This document shows, piece by piece, positions 36,001 to 47,828 of a stretch of 64,000 bases of DNA (position 1 is the first letter of the stretch; each line of letters starts with the position of its first letter). This DNA comes from Todiramphus chloris collaris (taxonomy: Eukaryota > Chordata > Aves > Coraciiformes > Alcedinidae). Location of the stretch: positions 18,923,506 to 18,987,505 of the forward strand of contig JANVCC010010406.1 of the NCBI GenBank assembly GCA_025345505.1, in the 5' to 3' direction. The position numbers and the translations under genes were made by a program. Below the pieces are notes generated by a model, which saw nothing but the letters and a program-made list of their open reading frames with translations, searched no databases and was not told where the DNA came from.

Positions 36001-36857
36001 AGGCAGAAGTCCCTAAAAGTATTATACAAATAACTTTACTGGATTTTATTATATCTGAATGTTTTTGTGTTCTTTTTCTGGCATATACAACAGCTCTTCT
36101 TGATGCTCTTCTGTCATTTCATTTATCTCTCTTGAATTTTGTGTTCCGTGTAACTTGACTGCTAGTATATTTGAACAGGAGTAAGAAAAATTGTCCTTCT
36201 CTCCTGGGCCATACAGGAATTTCAAACAAGATATAACTAATTGACAAAGGAAAGAAGGAAAGGGGCATGGGATATGCCACATTCAAGATAAACTTCAGAG
36301 AATATGTAAGAAAGTGACAATCCACTTCATGTATTTTAAAATTATGTAGGGTTTGTGTGATGTTGTCATCAGGAGAACCAATCTCATTTGGAGTATAAGC
36401 ACAACTCTTACGACACTTTTAAAGAGAAACCCTAGCTGAAGAACTTGCACTCTAATGACTCCTTCTACTACAAGCAATCAACATAGTTGTTTTAGTTTTG
36501 AAAATATACTTTTCAAAGCCTGTGATGAAGGCTCACTGATGCAGGGCTCAGCAGAAGTATGTAAGTGTCCCCTGAACCTCAGGTGTAGCTGCTTCTCAGG
36601 AATGCAGATGCTGGTGACATCTGCCTCAGCAGGGACTGAGCGCTCCACTGATTCAATAAGGCTACACAAGTGCAACAGGCCTTGATGTCAGTTACATGGT
36701 TTTACATACCTACCATGTCAGTGGTTCTCAGCCTCCCTGGGAATTTATTCAGATATAAGTGTATTCAGCCTGTAACAATGTCTTCTACCTGCCAGAGAGC
36801 TAGAAATATTCTCACCTGTTATGAATCTACAGTGCATGTCTGCTAGTGTTTTAAATG
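33033..36857. other. Intronic stretch without recognised elements
   Basis: Between the 32.9 kb CR1 piece and the purine tract I recognise only a short TA run (34252-34263). Open frames are short and lack domains. Confidence 0.6.
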
Positions 36858-37275
36858 TTGGGAGGGGGAACAGAGAGGGAGCAGAGAGGAGAGGTGATGG
36901 GAGAGGAGAGAGGAGAGAGGGAGAGGAAAAAAGAAGAGAGAAAACAAGAAAAAGGAAAAGAGGAAGGAAGGAAGGAAGGAAGGAAGGAAGGAAGGAAGGA
37001 AGGAAGGAAGGAAGGAAGGAAGGANNNNNNNNNNNNNNNNNNNNNNNNNNNNNNNNNNNNNNNNNNNNNNNNNNNNNNNNNNNNNNNNNNNNNNNNNNNN
37101 NNNNNNNNNNNNNNNNNNNNNNNNAGGAAAAAAGGAAAAGGAAAAAAGGAAAAGGAAAAAAGGAAAAGGAAAAAAGGAAAGGAAAAAAGGAAAAGGAAAA
37201 AAGGAAAGGAAAAAAGGAAGGGAGAAGGGGAGAGAAGAAGAAAAAGAGGGAGAATGAGAGTGAAAGGAAGAGAAG
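36858..37275 (+). repeat. Polypurine tract with GGAA microsatellite
   Basis: The plus strand is nearly pure purine for over 300 sequenced bases: a G/A-rich lead-in, about 16 perfect GGAA units at 36961-37024, the gap, then an irregular array alternating GGAAAAGG and GGAAAAAA (37125-37220), then GAGAA-type sequence. Open frames called across it on both strands are low-complexity artefacts. The true length is unknown because of the gap. On the BNC2 sense strand it is a pure pyrimidine tract. Confidence 0.95.
37025..37124. other. Assembly gap (100 N)
   Basis: Exactly 100 undetermined bases sit inside the purine array. A run of exactly 100 N is the common placeholder for a gap of unknown size, so coordinates to the right may be offset from the real chromosome. 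Different repeat units on the two sides (GGAA on the left, GGAAAA-type on the right) show that the gap is not a simple continuation of one array. Confidence 0.98.
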
Positions 37276-38758
37276 AAGGGGATGGAGAGGTGACTTGTCT
37301 GAAATGTCTCTCTATAATTTTTTTAATTTCTCTAGGAATAAATCTACCTACATACCTACAGCCCTTGTTCAAAAATTGTTGAGAAACTGCTGGAAGTACA
37401 AACCAATAACTTTTTAGGAACCACAGCACTCAACACATCCTTTTCTCTTTTATTTAAAAGAGCTCATATAAAAATTTAAAAATTTCAGTCCTGCACATTT
37501 GAAATTATTTTAACTTAGACAAGCAGAAAGCTAACTACTTGATGTAAAATTGCTCATGTTGGTTATGCTTATGCAACTAAGTCCCTAATCAGTTAATTTC
37601 TAGATGTATATATAGAATACAGTCAACAGTTAGGAAAAGGCATGAGTGCTGGAAACATAGAGATTAGATTTCTGTACATTTCACCCACTACGGCAGGGTA
37701 TCAATAGAGAAAAATGCTAACAACATTAATGATTTGCAGTGCTCTCTTGCACCCCATTTTCACTGATAAATAATACAGTTTTTACTGTGTTGAAGGCTCT
37801 TCTTTTTTGGTGTGTTTCTTTAATTCTGATAATATTGTCAGTAACAAAGACTAGCAAAGTGTTTTATTAAGGGCTGGGGTTTTAAGAAGTCCTATATATC
37901 TATGATGCAAGTTAAAATTAATTTGGAATAAGCTTATATACTCAAAAATTGTATCTTTCACAATTAATACTCCATCCAGATCTTCAAACCATATCAGACA
38001 TTTATATGAGGCATCCAAGAATATTGTTTCTGCTGTTATTATTCACAATAGACACGTAAATAAAAAATAAATCCTAACTTCAAGCAATAGCTGTAAGACA
38101 TTGTCCTCACATAGGCAGTCATCACAAATCATGCTATAGTTAAAAAAAAATGTAACTTTTTGCAACTATTTTACAAAAGATTAACACAAAATCACACAAT
38201 ACTTCCACTATCTATACAGAGAACTTAGTAGCAGTGTAGGGAGCTGGACTGCTTAGCAATGCAATAGGAATGAAATCTCCTGGTGTTGGTTCTCATGCAT
38301 ACACATGAAGACCTAATGTAGAAATTGATTGGCAACCATAAATGCCACCTGAAATCCTTACCATTAGAAAGGATATGTGCCAAATGACACAGTAGTTAAA
38401 AATTTTTGCATTTTGAAAAGAGAAAAGAAGTAGCAATCTATGCTCAAAATGATGGAACATGAAAGGGTCTACCCTGGCCTTTGTCAGTTTTATTGGCCAC
38501 AAGCTTATGGGGACAGAAAGGACACACTGCTTTTGTTACCATTCACTAGTGACTCCATGTAGTATATGTAAAGGCAATGACAGCATGAGAACTATAAAGA
38601 CATTATGAAAACATGCAGATGAGAGTTGCAGCAGGAGCACTCCTTCCTCTCAGCTGTTAAGAGTTTGGTAGGTCAGAGAATTGTTAGAAATCTAAAATAT
38701 TGGACATGTTTTTGGAAACACATCTAAAATTTGAACTCATGGGAATACATCCTCTTTT

Positions 38759-38779
38759 TATATATATATATATATATAT
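38759..38779. repeat. TA dinucleotide microsatellite
   Basis: About ten TA units lie about 90 bp to the left of the double-truncated CR1 fragment and are followed by GTGCATGCAAAG. A shorter TA run is present near 34252-34263. Confidence 0.9.
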
Positions 38780-38865
38780 GTGCATGCAAAGCAAACTGAT
38801 CTCTTTCCTCTGCGGTCCAAGATTAGATCCATTTGAAAGTGAGACCCTTGGTCTTAATTATTAAG

Positions 38866-39136
38866 GTCTCAGGGGAGACCTTATCACTCCTTACAACTAC
38901 CTGAAAGGGGGCTGTAGCAAGGTGGGGGTCAGTCTCTCCTCCCTAGTAACAAGTGATAGGACAAGAGGAAATGGTCTCAAGTTGCACCAGGGGAGGCTTA
39001 GGTTGGACAGTAGGAAAAAGTTCTTCACCGAAGGGGTTGTTAAGCAATGGAACAGGCTGCTGATGAAAGTGGTGGAATCACTATCCCTAGGGGTATTTAA
39101 AAGACATGTAGATGAGGTGCTCAGGGACCTCACTGG
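38866..39136 (+). mobile_element. CR1 LINE fragment truncated at both ends
   Basis: The sequence matches the 8.9-9.5 kb and 57.4-59.3 kb copies over the end of ORF2: GGAGACCTTATCACTC, a block around GGGGGTCAGTCTCTCCTCC, the TAAGCAATGGAACAGGCTGC block, and finally GTATTTAAAAGACATGTAGATGAGGTGCTCAGGGACCT. After that the match stops, and the usual 3' untranslated end with ATTCTATG repeats is missing. Because CR1 inserts by target-primed reverse transcription starting from the 3' end, loss of the 3' end points to a later deletion or rearrangement. Confidence 0.85.
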
Positions 39137-40738
39137 GAACAGTGAACAGTTTTGGCCCATAAAGATGATATAAGCAATACTAGTTAAAGATCTTACCCAG
39201 AGTTGGGATTTTTTTGTTGCCTTAGTGTTTCAAATTCAATAGGGAAAATTATGGTATGTGGTGGGGAGAAAATAATTTTACTCTCACTGATCCACTTAAA
39301 TACTCCAAAACTGGTTGATAAACAAATTGCAGAATTATGAAGTGTGTAGTACTTTGAAGAATTTAATAACCTATTATCTATCAGAATACATTATTTTATA
39401 AGGCATTTTTTTCTACCAATCTCTATCATTTCATTAAACAGTACATACTTAAATACCTCAAAATAAATTATTATGATCGAGCTGAACTTCTGTCCCTCAT
39501 GTTTATTTATTCATGTATTTATTTAATAACTTGCATGTCAAGCATGGTATTTCTTTTGGTTTAAATAAGGTAAGCAAGGTAAGATTTCTTCACAAGTACA
39601 AGAAGAAAATGAAAACTTCAAGTAACATGTTATACACTGCGTATTTAATTTCAAACAATCGATTTTGTCTTTTGTTCTGCACCTTGATTGTTAGATGTAT
39701 GCAAATGACTGAAGACTTTCAGATAATCAAAATGCATGTGACTTAAGCCATAGCTCAATGTTGCTCTGTCTCTGTGAATATTTCTGGGCTAATCCAGTTC
39801 CATTGTATTTATTGAAGCCACCCATGTGTGTAAATGCATTCTGGATTGGACCTTCCTAGTTTCTTGCTATCAGCTCTTTCTTCTGCTATCTGTCTGAACT
39901 TGACTTTCACCGAAGATGACTAAACAAACTTACTTCCTTTCTATGTGTAAAGCCAGTTAATGAGAATGCCTAAATCTGATACTGGGAGATCAGTCTCCCT
40001 GCAGCAGTTAGTCCCTTGCTGTAACTAGGATTAATTTAAAATACCTATTTTGTTTTTCCTTGTAATTTAATATTTGTGATGCAACAGAAACAAAACATAC
40101 TAAAAACATCAGCAATTGAAACAAAAATTGGTATAAAATGGAATCAGTCATTTATGTGGTGAATGATTTATAGATATTTTAGGGTGTCTCTGTGCAGACA
40201 TAAAATAGAGGTTTAATTAGCATACTATCTTTCAAACAAGCTGTATCTTAAAATGTCACACAGACCTATATTCTAGCATTATACTGATATGGTAAATAAT
40301 AGCAGATAGAGAAATTAAGAAGCAAAGGTAAAAGGAAAGTTTTCAGCTGAGACCTGAAAAGAAATAGACAGGCCAACAAAGCACAGACTGTATCTAAGAG
40401 AATAAGGTAGTGAGGAAAAAGAGCTTGTATAAGCCATGACAAACAGCCTGTGTGGGAAACAGAGGAAGTCAGTTGCTGATGAGCTGAGCCAGCAGAGAAA
40501 GGGCTAGGAATACAGTGGTCAAATTTTGCCACTGCACATAAAATCCTGCAGTCTGCTGAAGTAGAAGAGAAATATATGTGAGCATCCAAGGCCAGAATTT
40601 GGTGCTCTCCTCTGATTCATGCTGGTATAAATTGTGAACAATTCTTTCATCTTCAAAGCAGTTCAAACAATATTTTTCCAATATAACTGGATTTAAAACC
40701 TGACTTCTATGGAACAATCTGAGTGAATAAAAGCATGT

Positions 40739-40784
40739 TTTGTCGTTGTTGCTGTTTTGGCTTGGTTTGATTTGTTTTGGTTTA
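40739..40784. repeat. T/G-rich low-complexity tract
   Basis: Irregular TTGTTG, TTTTGG and TTTGATTTG units, the complement type of the A/C-rich tracts elsewhere in the window. Confidence 0.8.
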
Positions 40785-41159
40785 TGAGCAACCATCTATT
40801 AATCTGTGACAAATTCTGAAGGGAATGCTAAATGGACAACAAGGGAATGTTGGTCAATATGGTTACAGTTTTTTCTATGCACATATAACAATATAAAAAC
40901 AATGCCACATGCTGGAACAGTCAGGCAGAAAAAATAATTTAATAAACATGACTGAAAAGACTCCTGCCCTTAGATTCAAATCCTGTAAAAGGTAATTTTT
41001 CAGGTACAGTCAGTGTAAGAATCACTCTGCCTCACAAAACTGTCACAGATTCTCACTAAAATTACTTAGATCAGGGAAAGAGTAGAAATTCAAGTTCTTA
41101 AATGAAATGGAAGCTAATAGAAGCTTAATTAAGAAGATCCAGAGATGGCTTTTCTAGGT

Positions 41160-41490
41160 TTAGGGTTTTATTATTATGATGTTTAATACCACACCCTTCT
41201 TAGCTCATCAACAGCAATGCTTTTGGAAGATATTTCAAGTTATTTCAGTGCTCACAATGTGTTGCTATGGTGCATGCTGCCGAAGAGAATAAGCTAATGG
41301 GCTCTCTCTTTAATGTGATTAGAGCTATTATTGACATAATGCCAGGAAGATGCAAAACCATTAGCATTACACTACAGATCACTTCAGTCACTACTCAGAT
41401 TTAGCATTTGATCCACAATTTTAATTTTGCTCTGCTCTATTCAGGGTTACATTACACAAAATGCATAATTAAAAGCTGCTGTGATTCTCT
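41160..41490. promoter_or_regulatory. Candidate conserved noncoding element
   Basis: A high-complexity block with TTATTATTATGATG, AATGTGATTAGAGC, TTATTGACATAATGCC and ATGCATAATTAAAAGC motifs and no recognisable transposon or ORF. It sits in the long upstream intron. No alignment supports it yet. Confidence 0.27.
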
Positions 41491-43021
41491 CTACTTCTCA
41501 AATTAAAAACATAGCAAACATTTGTAGTTCTAATCCACTAGAAATTAATAAATCAAACATTGTCTTTTATCCTCATTCCTCAGTGCAATTCAGGATGCAC
41601 ATTGGGAATATTTTACCATGCAACAGAGAAAACTACACTAAGTGCCACTGCTCAAAAGCAAAGAACAGTCTCTAAAGCCTGTACTGCACTGCAGTGAGAA
41701 CCTGGAGGACAGCAGAATACTGACAATATCACAATACCTAAAGTTGTACCAGTAGCTGTTTCTCAATGTAATCTCCCTATAAATCCTTTAAAATTCATTT
41801 ACCTTTATTAGCTTTTTTTGGTCACTAGAGAAGTGTAATGCTATGGGTGGTTTTGCTTTTGCAAAATCATGCATCTTTTGAGTTTTGAGTTTGTAAACAA
41901 AACACAGGAGTAGTGGTGATCCTAAACAAATATACTAATTGGTTTGCATTGCAGATCAGCCCAATGGTTACAGCTCATAACTTCTTAACATGCAGACAGG
42001 CCTTTTAACAAGACTTAAAGAATACTGCACCTACCTTCTACAGTCTGCCAGTGCTTCCCAAACTCAATGTCAAATTGTTTCACTATAAATGATACAGACC
42101 AAACTAACCAGTTAGGAAGTTAGAAGCATTCATCCCTGATTACTAGAATTGTATGGCAAGGGAAAGAGATTCACACTTCGCTTCCTATTATTCCTGCCAC
42201 AGATCTTTCCACAAACAGTAGATGTGAGTGCAGCTTTTTTAAGATGCTTTTCATTTTTTCTTTGAAGTTCAGTGTTTACAGTGCAGGGGCGGCACAAAAA
42301 GTTTGAAAAAATTCATTCCTTCTGAAAAAAATTATATAGAACAGAAAAGGCTAATTGCATTTACTTTTTTTTAAGTGGTATAAAAAGGCTTCAGTAAAAA
42401 CATGATTCAGGGATGATAATATATTTTAAATGTCCTGGTAATGATTTTTAGCATTGTCTCAAAAATTCACTTGTACAACACCACAGAAAGAGGTTGAATC
42501 CTAAAAGCTTTGGATTCAAATTACAGATTGCAAATGTGCACAAGTATAAAGTATCGAAAGTATAAGCATACACTAGCAACTGGATTTTACATAAACAGGA
42601 AAAAACTAATCCAAAAGAAAGTAATTAGGCAGTCAAAATTAAAGCTAAAATGATACAATTTAACTACTCTTCAGGGTTAAGAGTTAATACTTATCACTGC
42701 TCAATTGCTTAAGCAATCCAATTGCTGATGGTACAACTGTCATTTTAAAAACAGCCTAAAACCTACATACTAGATGACTGAACTATTTTGTAAAAAAGCA
42801 AAATCTGAAGACTGAAGCATGTCTTAAAATCTGAGATCTCTTAAACATCTAGATGACTTGCTTCAGCTGCAGTCTATCTCTTGTTTTTCAGTAACGAAAG
42901 CATGGATAGGCACTGACATAATGCTACTAAAATTATATAGCATCTTGATCATTTATTAACTTGTAGATTAGAAATACAGATCATTCCACCTCACCTTTCA
43001 CAAGCATCACAACCGTAGAGT

Positions 43022-43044
43022 CTGTTATTTTTCAAAAATAACAG
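43022..43044. repeat. Perfect inverted repeat, 11-bp arms
   Basis: The left arm CTGTTATTTTT and right arm AAAAATAACAG are exact reverse complements separated by one base. About 10 bp further right a long T run begins (about 43056-43070). The near-absent loop makes a folded hairpin poor but allows a dimer-binding site or cruciform. No function is indicated. Confidence 0.85.
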
Positions 43045-46000
43045 CTTGGTTTAATTTTTTTTTTTTTTTCCACTGCAGTTGAACACTGTCATGAACAGCA
43101 AATTTCTTTACAGAAATATTTCTCTCTAGCACATAAATACAATTCGTACTGTTGTTGAAGCATGATGGGATCCAAGTATTTTAGGGTTGTTTTCTAGTTA
43201 GGTTGGTGGGGTTTTTTAAAGAAAATTGTATCACAGTTTTTGCATGTCTTCATCATTCCTTTCAAAGCTCTACTATATGAAATCACAAATTATTATTTTT
43301 TTTTTAATACTACTCAAAATACTGATAAATTGATATGTGAAGTTAAGATTACAAGGAAGAAATTTTATGAAAAATATGTGACATGGATAACTAATTCAAA
43401 TATATTTTCATAAGTAATCATTTAAGATACAGATTATCAATATTTACATACAGTTAACTATTCTTAAGTCTCTAAGAAGAGTTCTTAAGCTATGGATACA
43501 TGCTTTGCTAACAATGTTTCTAGATAATGACATGCTAAAAACATTAGTGGTCAAATCTAGTCTTAATGAAGCCATTGGAAACAAATGCATACCTTTAGAC
43601 TTGGCTTGGATTAGCACAGAAGAGCATGCTTGAATGCAAGCCCTTCCAGAGTCCAGACTGAAATGTACACTTTCCTACTGGGGGCATAAGCTACTTATAA
43701 CCTTTTTTCCTGCATAACCGAGATTGTGTTTGTTTGGCCAAAGTCAACTACTACAGAGAATATATGGCAATTTTGTATGGGCCAAAGTAGCAACAACATG
43801 TCCTTCTGGGCCCCTGCCAAGAATGGTTCAACATGGAATGGGCTCAGCCCTGACAGCAATCATTGTGCTTTTACCTGTTGTTGGGTCACCAAACAAGACT
43901 CGGCTTCAAAGTTTTTGTTTTCTTAATGCTGTGCACAAGTGTTGGAAGATTTTCTCTACTAACTCAGACTTTCTACTTTTCTCTTTCTGTTTCCATGAAG
44001 AAGTTCTCCGTAAACTAATTTATTTTAACTGGATTTTAAAACTAGAATTTTCTGTGCTTTAATCAAGAAAAATCTAATCTGATAAGATTCAAATCTCTCA
44101 TTATTCAAGAGTACTTCAATTTCTTCAAATTTTCAGCTATATTAATTCTGGGAAAATTTTAGTATTTTCAAACTATCACAATTTATTTTTTTCAGACTTA
44201 AAAGGGACTGACACAGGTTTCATGCTGCAATTTTGATTGCAATATTCCTTATGAAGAGACTGCTGGGCTCCATAAATATAAAAATCTTCTGGTGTTTGAA
44301 GTCCTTATTGAAAATTCAAAAGGAAGTAATTTCCTCTACAAGGACACATGGTGACGTGTCCTCCTATGCTCCTTGTCCAAGTCATACTGATATTTGTGTG
44401 CAAATAATGAAGTAGAAGGATGTATGCCAAATGTATTTACCCTTTCTCTGATAACAATCTTTACCATCATTACAGTCCATTTCCTTACCAGTATTGAATT
44501 AATGGGTTTGGATAAATCTTCTGCCAAATGTATCATACAAAACCAATTAGGAATTCTTAAAAGACCAAAAGCATCTCCTGGTCCCAGTGTGTCTGTACCC
44601 ACTGACTGGCAATATGGCTAATAAACATTGTAAAAGTAAAGCAACAAAAAGTAAACCAACGAAAGTAAAAATGAGTGTAATCTCTGGAATGAAATAACTT
44701 CTCTCAGGAAGGCAAATGAGAGAGATTTATTTCAAAATCATGTTCAATATCAGATTCACAACATACCTAGTGTTCTTGCTTTCCTTCTTTCAGTGAACCA
44801 GACTAGTTTAAATTAGGGCCAGTCCAGAGCACCCATCAACATTGCGATTATGTGTGAATAAGAGGTCTGTGTGGAGGGAACTGTAGTACCTGAGCTATGT
44901 GCACAACTGCATCTACTGCTATAGGAAAGGCAAAGAAAAAGTCAGTTTGAAACAAAAGTAATGTCAAAATATCATGAGATTTCATACAGGCAAAAAAATA
45001 ACTATCATATTGGCAAAGTGAATGGCAATGGAGATAAATAATAGATTAATTAACAAGTGCTAAGCACAACTCAATAGTTTAATAAGCTTCCTAGGCTGCA
45101 TCACAGTATCTCTGACCTGCAGTGGACTAATTGCAAGGTCTAATTGAATCCTAGAAGTGTCTCATAAAGTATGACTATAATAGCAATACTGTAATTTATA
45201 AACTTTCTGTTCCTCATTCCTTTCCTTAGTTTTGCTCCTGGTGTGGTATTTCTGTTTCTTTGCTTTTCTCCAGCTATGTCCTGGCCACATACTCCCATCT
45301 ACCAGGCAGAACAACTGACCACACCTTCCCACACAAACTGTATTAGGTCTGATACCCTCTTTCCAACATTGACAGGACAGCCACAGAAATGTTGCAAAAC
45401 CAATAAAAATTGTCTACTCATTCATAAAACAGAAGGTCACCACAGCACCTGACAGCATTGTGTGTGCTTCCCTCCAACCTCTGTTAACAATGATTTCTTT
45501 ACAGAGACCCATGGGCTGCATTTTATTTAAAATACTGGAATCCTGCAAGCCATGAGAACTACTGAGTCTGAGGTGATCTCACTGGCAGATACGCAAATGT
45601 GAATTATTACTGATTTATATCAGCATAAGGGAGAAACAAATCAGTCTATAAATATGTGGAAAACAAAAAGGAAAATACCCAATCTTACAACACTCAGGCA
45701 GAAACTAAGTCTAAATTGCTACTTTTTTTCCTGAATAGTCTATTACTAAATCTCTGATTTTATCCTTCAGTGAACACAGAATGTTCTGCCTAAAAACATC
45801 TTTTAATGCAAATTATAAGATGAAAGGATTGTTCGATGTAGTAAGTGTAGATCATCTCTTGTACAGGTGCTTTTTAGCTGAGGAAGCACAAGACCTAAAT
45901 TAGCCACATGGATGTTGGTGGACTGTGCCAGAGCACATTTGCAGGTCATAAACATGGTTTTCTACCACCAAAATGACCATATTATGTGTTACAATAAATC

Positions 46001-46527
46001 CACTTTTGCAATAATAAAAAAGACCTTGTAACTTAGTGTCAGGGAGAAGAAACACAATTCCTAGACTGCTACAGGCTGAGCTAAGTAGGACAAAGCTGAG
46101 GGCACAGATGAAGACACAGGTTAGTTTCATTCCATTAAAGGGAAAATAAAAGCATGATACCCAAAAATTAGTAATGTGTGTCTGTTTGTGTATGTTTATA
46201 AATCCTTATATATACTAGAAGATGAACTTATCTTACTATAATGCATCATGTGTGACAAATGTTCAGTTCTCCTGCCAGCCCATCTCTAAATGTAAAGCTA
46301 TATGATGAATTGTTTTTCTGTTCAGGATCACTCACTGTGAGCAGCCTTCGGAGCCAGAGCGCCAGGACAGGCTCTGAGGGGCTTCCTTTCCTCAAGATGG
46401 GCTACATGTGGTGAGTGTGGCAACCCCCCAGCTGACCCAGTAGCCCTTGCAAGGGAGGCAGGGCCAGACAAGGGCGGACCCGCAGCCACAGCGGTCAATT
46501 TAAACACCTCAGGAGCAAATTGGCAAG

Positions 46528-47655
46528 GTGAATCACTTGGGTGGGAGAAGATGCTGTAAGCAGGTGGTTGTGTGGTCAGCTATGGTAGCAACCTGTGCAA
46601 AACCAGTTGTTCAAAGAAACATGGTGACCCAGCCAGAGGTCCCATGTAAACGTGCAGGTGTCCAGGTCTCTGACTGCAGTGAGTGCTGGAGCCTGGCACT
46701 TGTAAGGGATGGCAGTGAAGACAACACCTGTGTTCGATGTGGCCAGGTGAATGACCTGCTCAGCCTGGTGGCTGAACTAACGGAGAAGGTGGAAGGGCTG
46801 AGGAGTATCAGAGAGTGTGAGAGAGAGACAGATTGGTGGACTGAGAACCTACAATCCCTGAGGCATAAGCAGAAAGGAGGGGCTTCACAAGAAGCACATG
46901 ATCCACTGCCATCTTGTAACCAGGTTAACAGAGGGGACCTGAGAGATGGGGGGAGGGGAATGGAAGCTGGTCCCTTCCTGGGGAGGCAAGTGAATCCCTT
47001 CCCAGACTCCCATACCTTCCCAGTTGACATTGCACAACAGGTATGGGTCTCTGGAAGTTGAAGACCAGGCAAAGGAAGATTCAGACAAGGATCCACCTGA
47101 GGAGTCACCCAGCATAAGTCAGTCATTAGGACTACTTCAATTAAGAAAAAAAGAAGGGTAATAGTAGTGGGTGATCCCCTTCTGAAGGGAAATGAAGGCC
47201 CCATATGCCAACTGAAGCCATCCCACAGACAGGTCTGCTGCCTCCCTGGAGCTCGGGTCAGAGATGTTACCAGGAACCTCTCTGGTCTGGTGCAGACAGA
47301 TGAATATTAACCACTGTTGGTAATGCACAGTGGTACCGATGAAGTCACAGAGAGAAGTTCAAAAGTAATTAAAAATAACTTCAGGGCACTGGGGAGAATT
47401 CTTGAAGGCTCAGGAGCACAGGTGGTGTTCTCCATCCCTCTTATAGCAGGGAGGGATACTGAATGAATAAGAAAAACCCACGTGATAATAGATGGCTTAG
47501 AGGCTGGTGCCACCGACAGAATTTTGGGTTTTTTTGATCATGGGGAAGTTTTCATGGTGCCAGGTCTGATGACAGATGGAGTTCATCTGTCTAAAAGGGG
47601 GAAAAGGATCCTTGCAAATGAGTTGGTGGAGCTTACAGAAAGGGCTTTAAACTAG
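46528..47655 (+). pseudogene. CR1 ORF1 remnant (Cys-rich finger, coiled coil, GDS-type esterase)
   Basis: CR1 ORF1 encodes an RNA-binding and esterase-like accessory protein needed for the ribonucleoprotein. The first part has a Cys-rich module (CSECWSLAL, then CVRCGQVNDL) followed by a heptad-like stretch, DLLSLVAELTEKVEGLRSI. An acidic linker is read in another frame near 47057-47120, implying two frameshifts. The esterase part (from about 47155) reads RVIVVGDPLLKGNE, later HSGTDE, and near the end DGVHLSKRGK. This is the order GDS, GTND, D-x-x-H known for SGNH hydrolases. The codon expected to be the nucleophilic Ser (47176-47178) is CCC (Pro). In-frame stops lie at 47059-47061, 47308-47310 and 47464-47466. 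It is clearly nonfunctional. Confidence 0.85.
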
Positions 47656-47828
47656 TTTTGAAGGGGGAAGGGGATAAAACCTTGCTCAATAGAGTTGAGC
47701 CTAATGGTGGCAGGCCAGTGTCAGGGGTGAAACCTACACGATCAACTTCCTTCCTGAAACACCTGCATACCAAAGCACGCAGCATTGGGAATAAGGTCTC
47801 CCATCCTCCTAGGGTGAAATAACTGTGC

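Larger units (their letters stand above)
39137..46324. other. Intronic stretch, mostly featureless
   Basis: It holds the T/G tract at 40.7 kb, the candidate block at 41.2-41.5 kb, a palindrome (42704-42717) and the inverted repeat at 43.0 kb. The rest is AT-rich DNA without recognisable genes or transposons. Confidence 0.6.

Noticed and set aside
36821..37429. Long open frames on both strands across the purine tract
   Set aside because: They are Lys/Arg/Glu/Gly or Phe/Ser/Leu/Pro low-complexity readings of a microsatellite and run through 100 N.
40266..40795. Two overlapping open frames of about 107 codons on the minus strand
   Set aside because: No domain or exon context; chance.
46611..47204. 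197-codon open frame on the minus strand
   Set aside because: Antisense shadow of CR1 ORF1; the plus frame has the recognisable Cys-rich finger and coiled coil.
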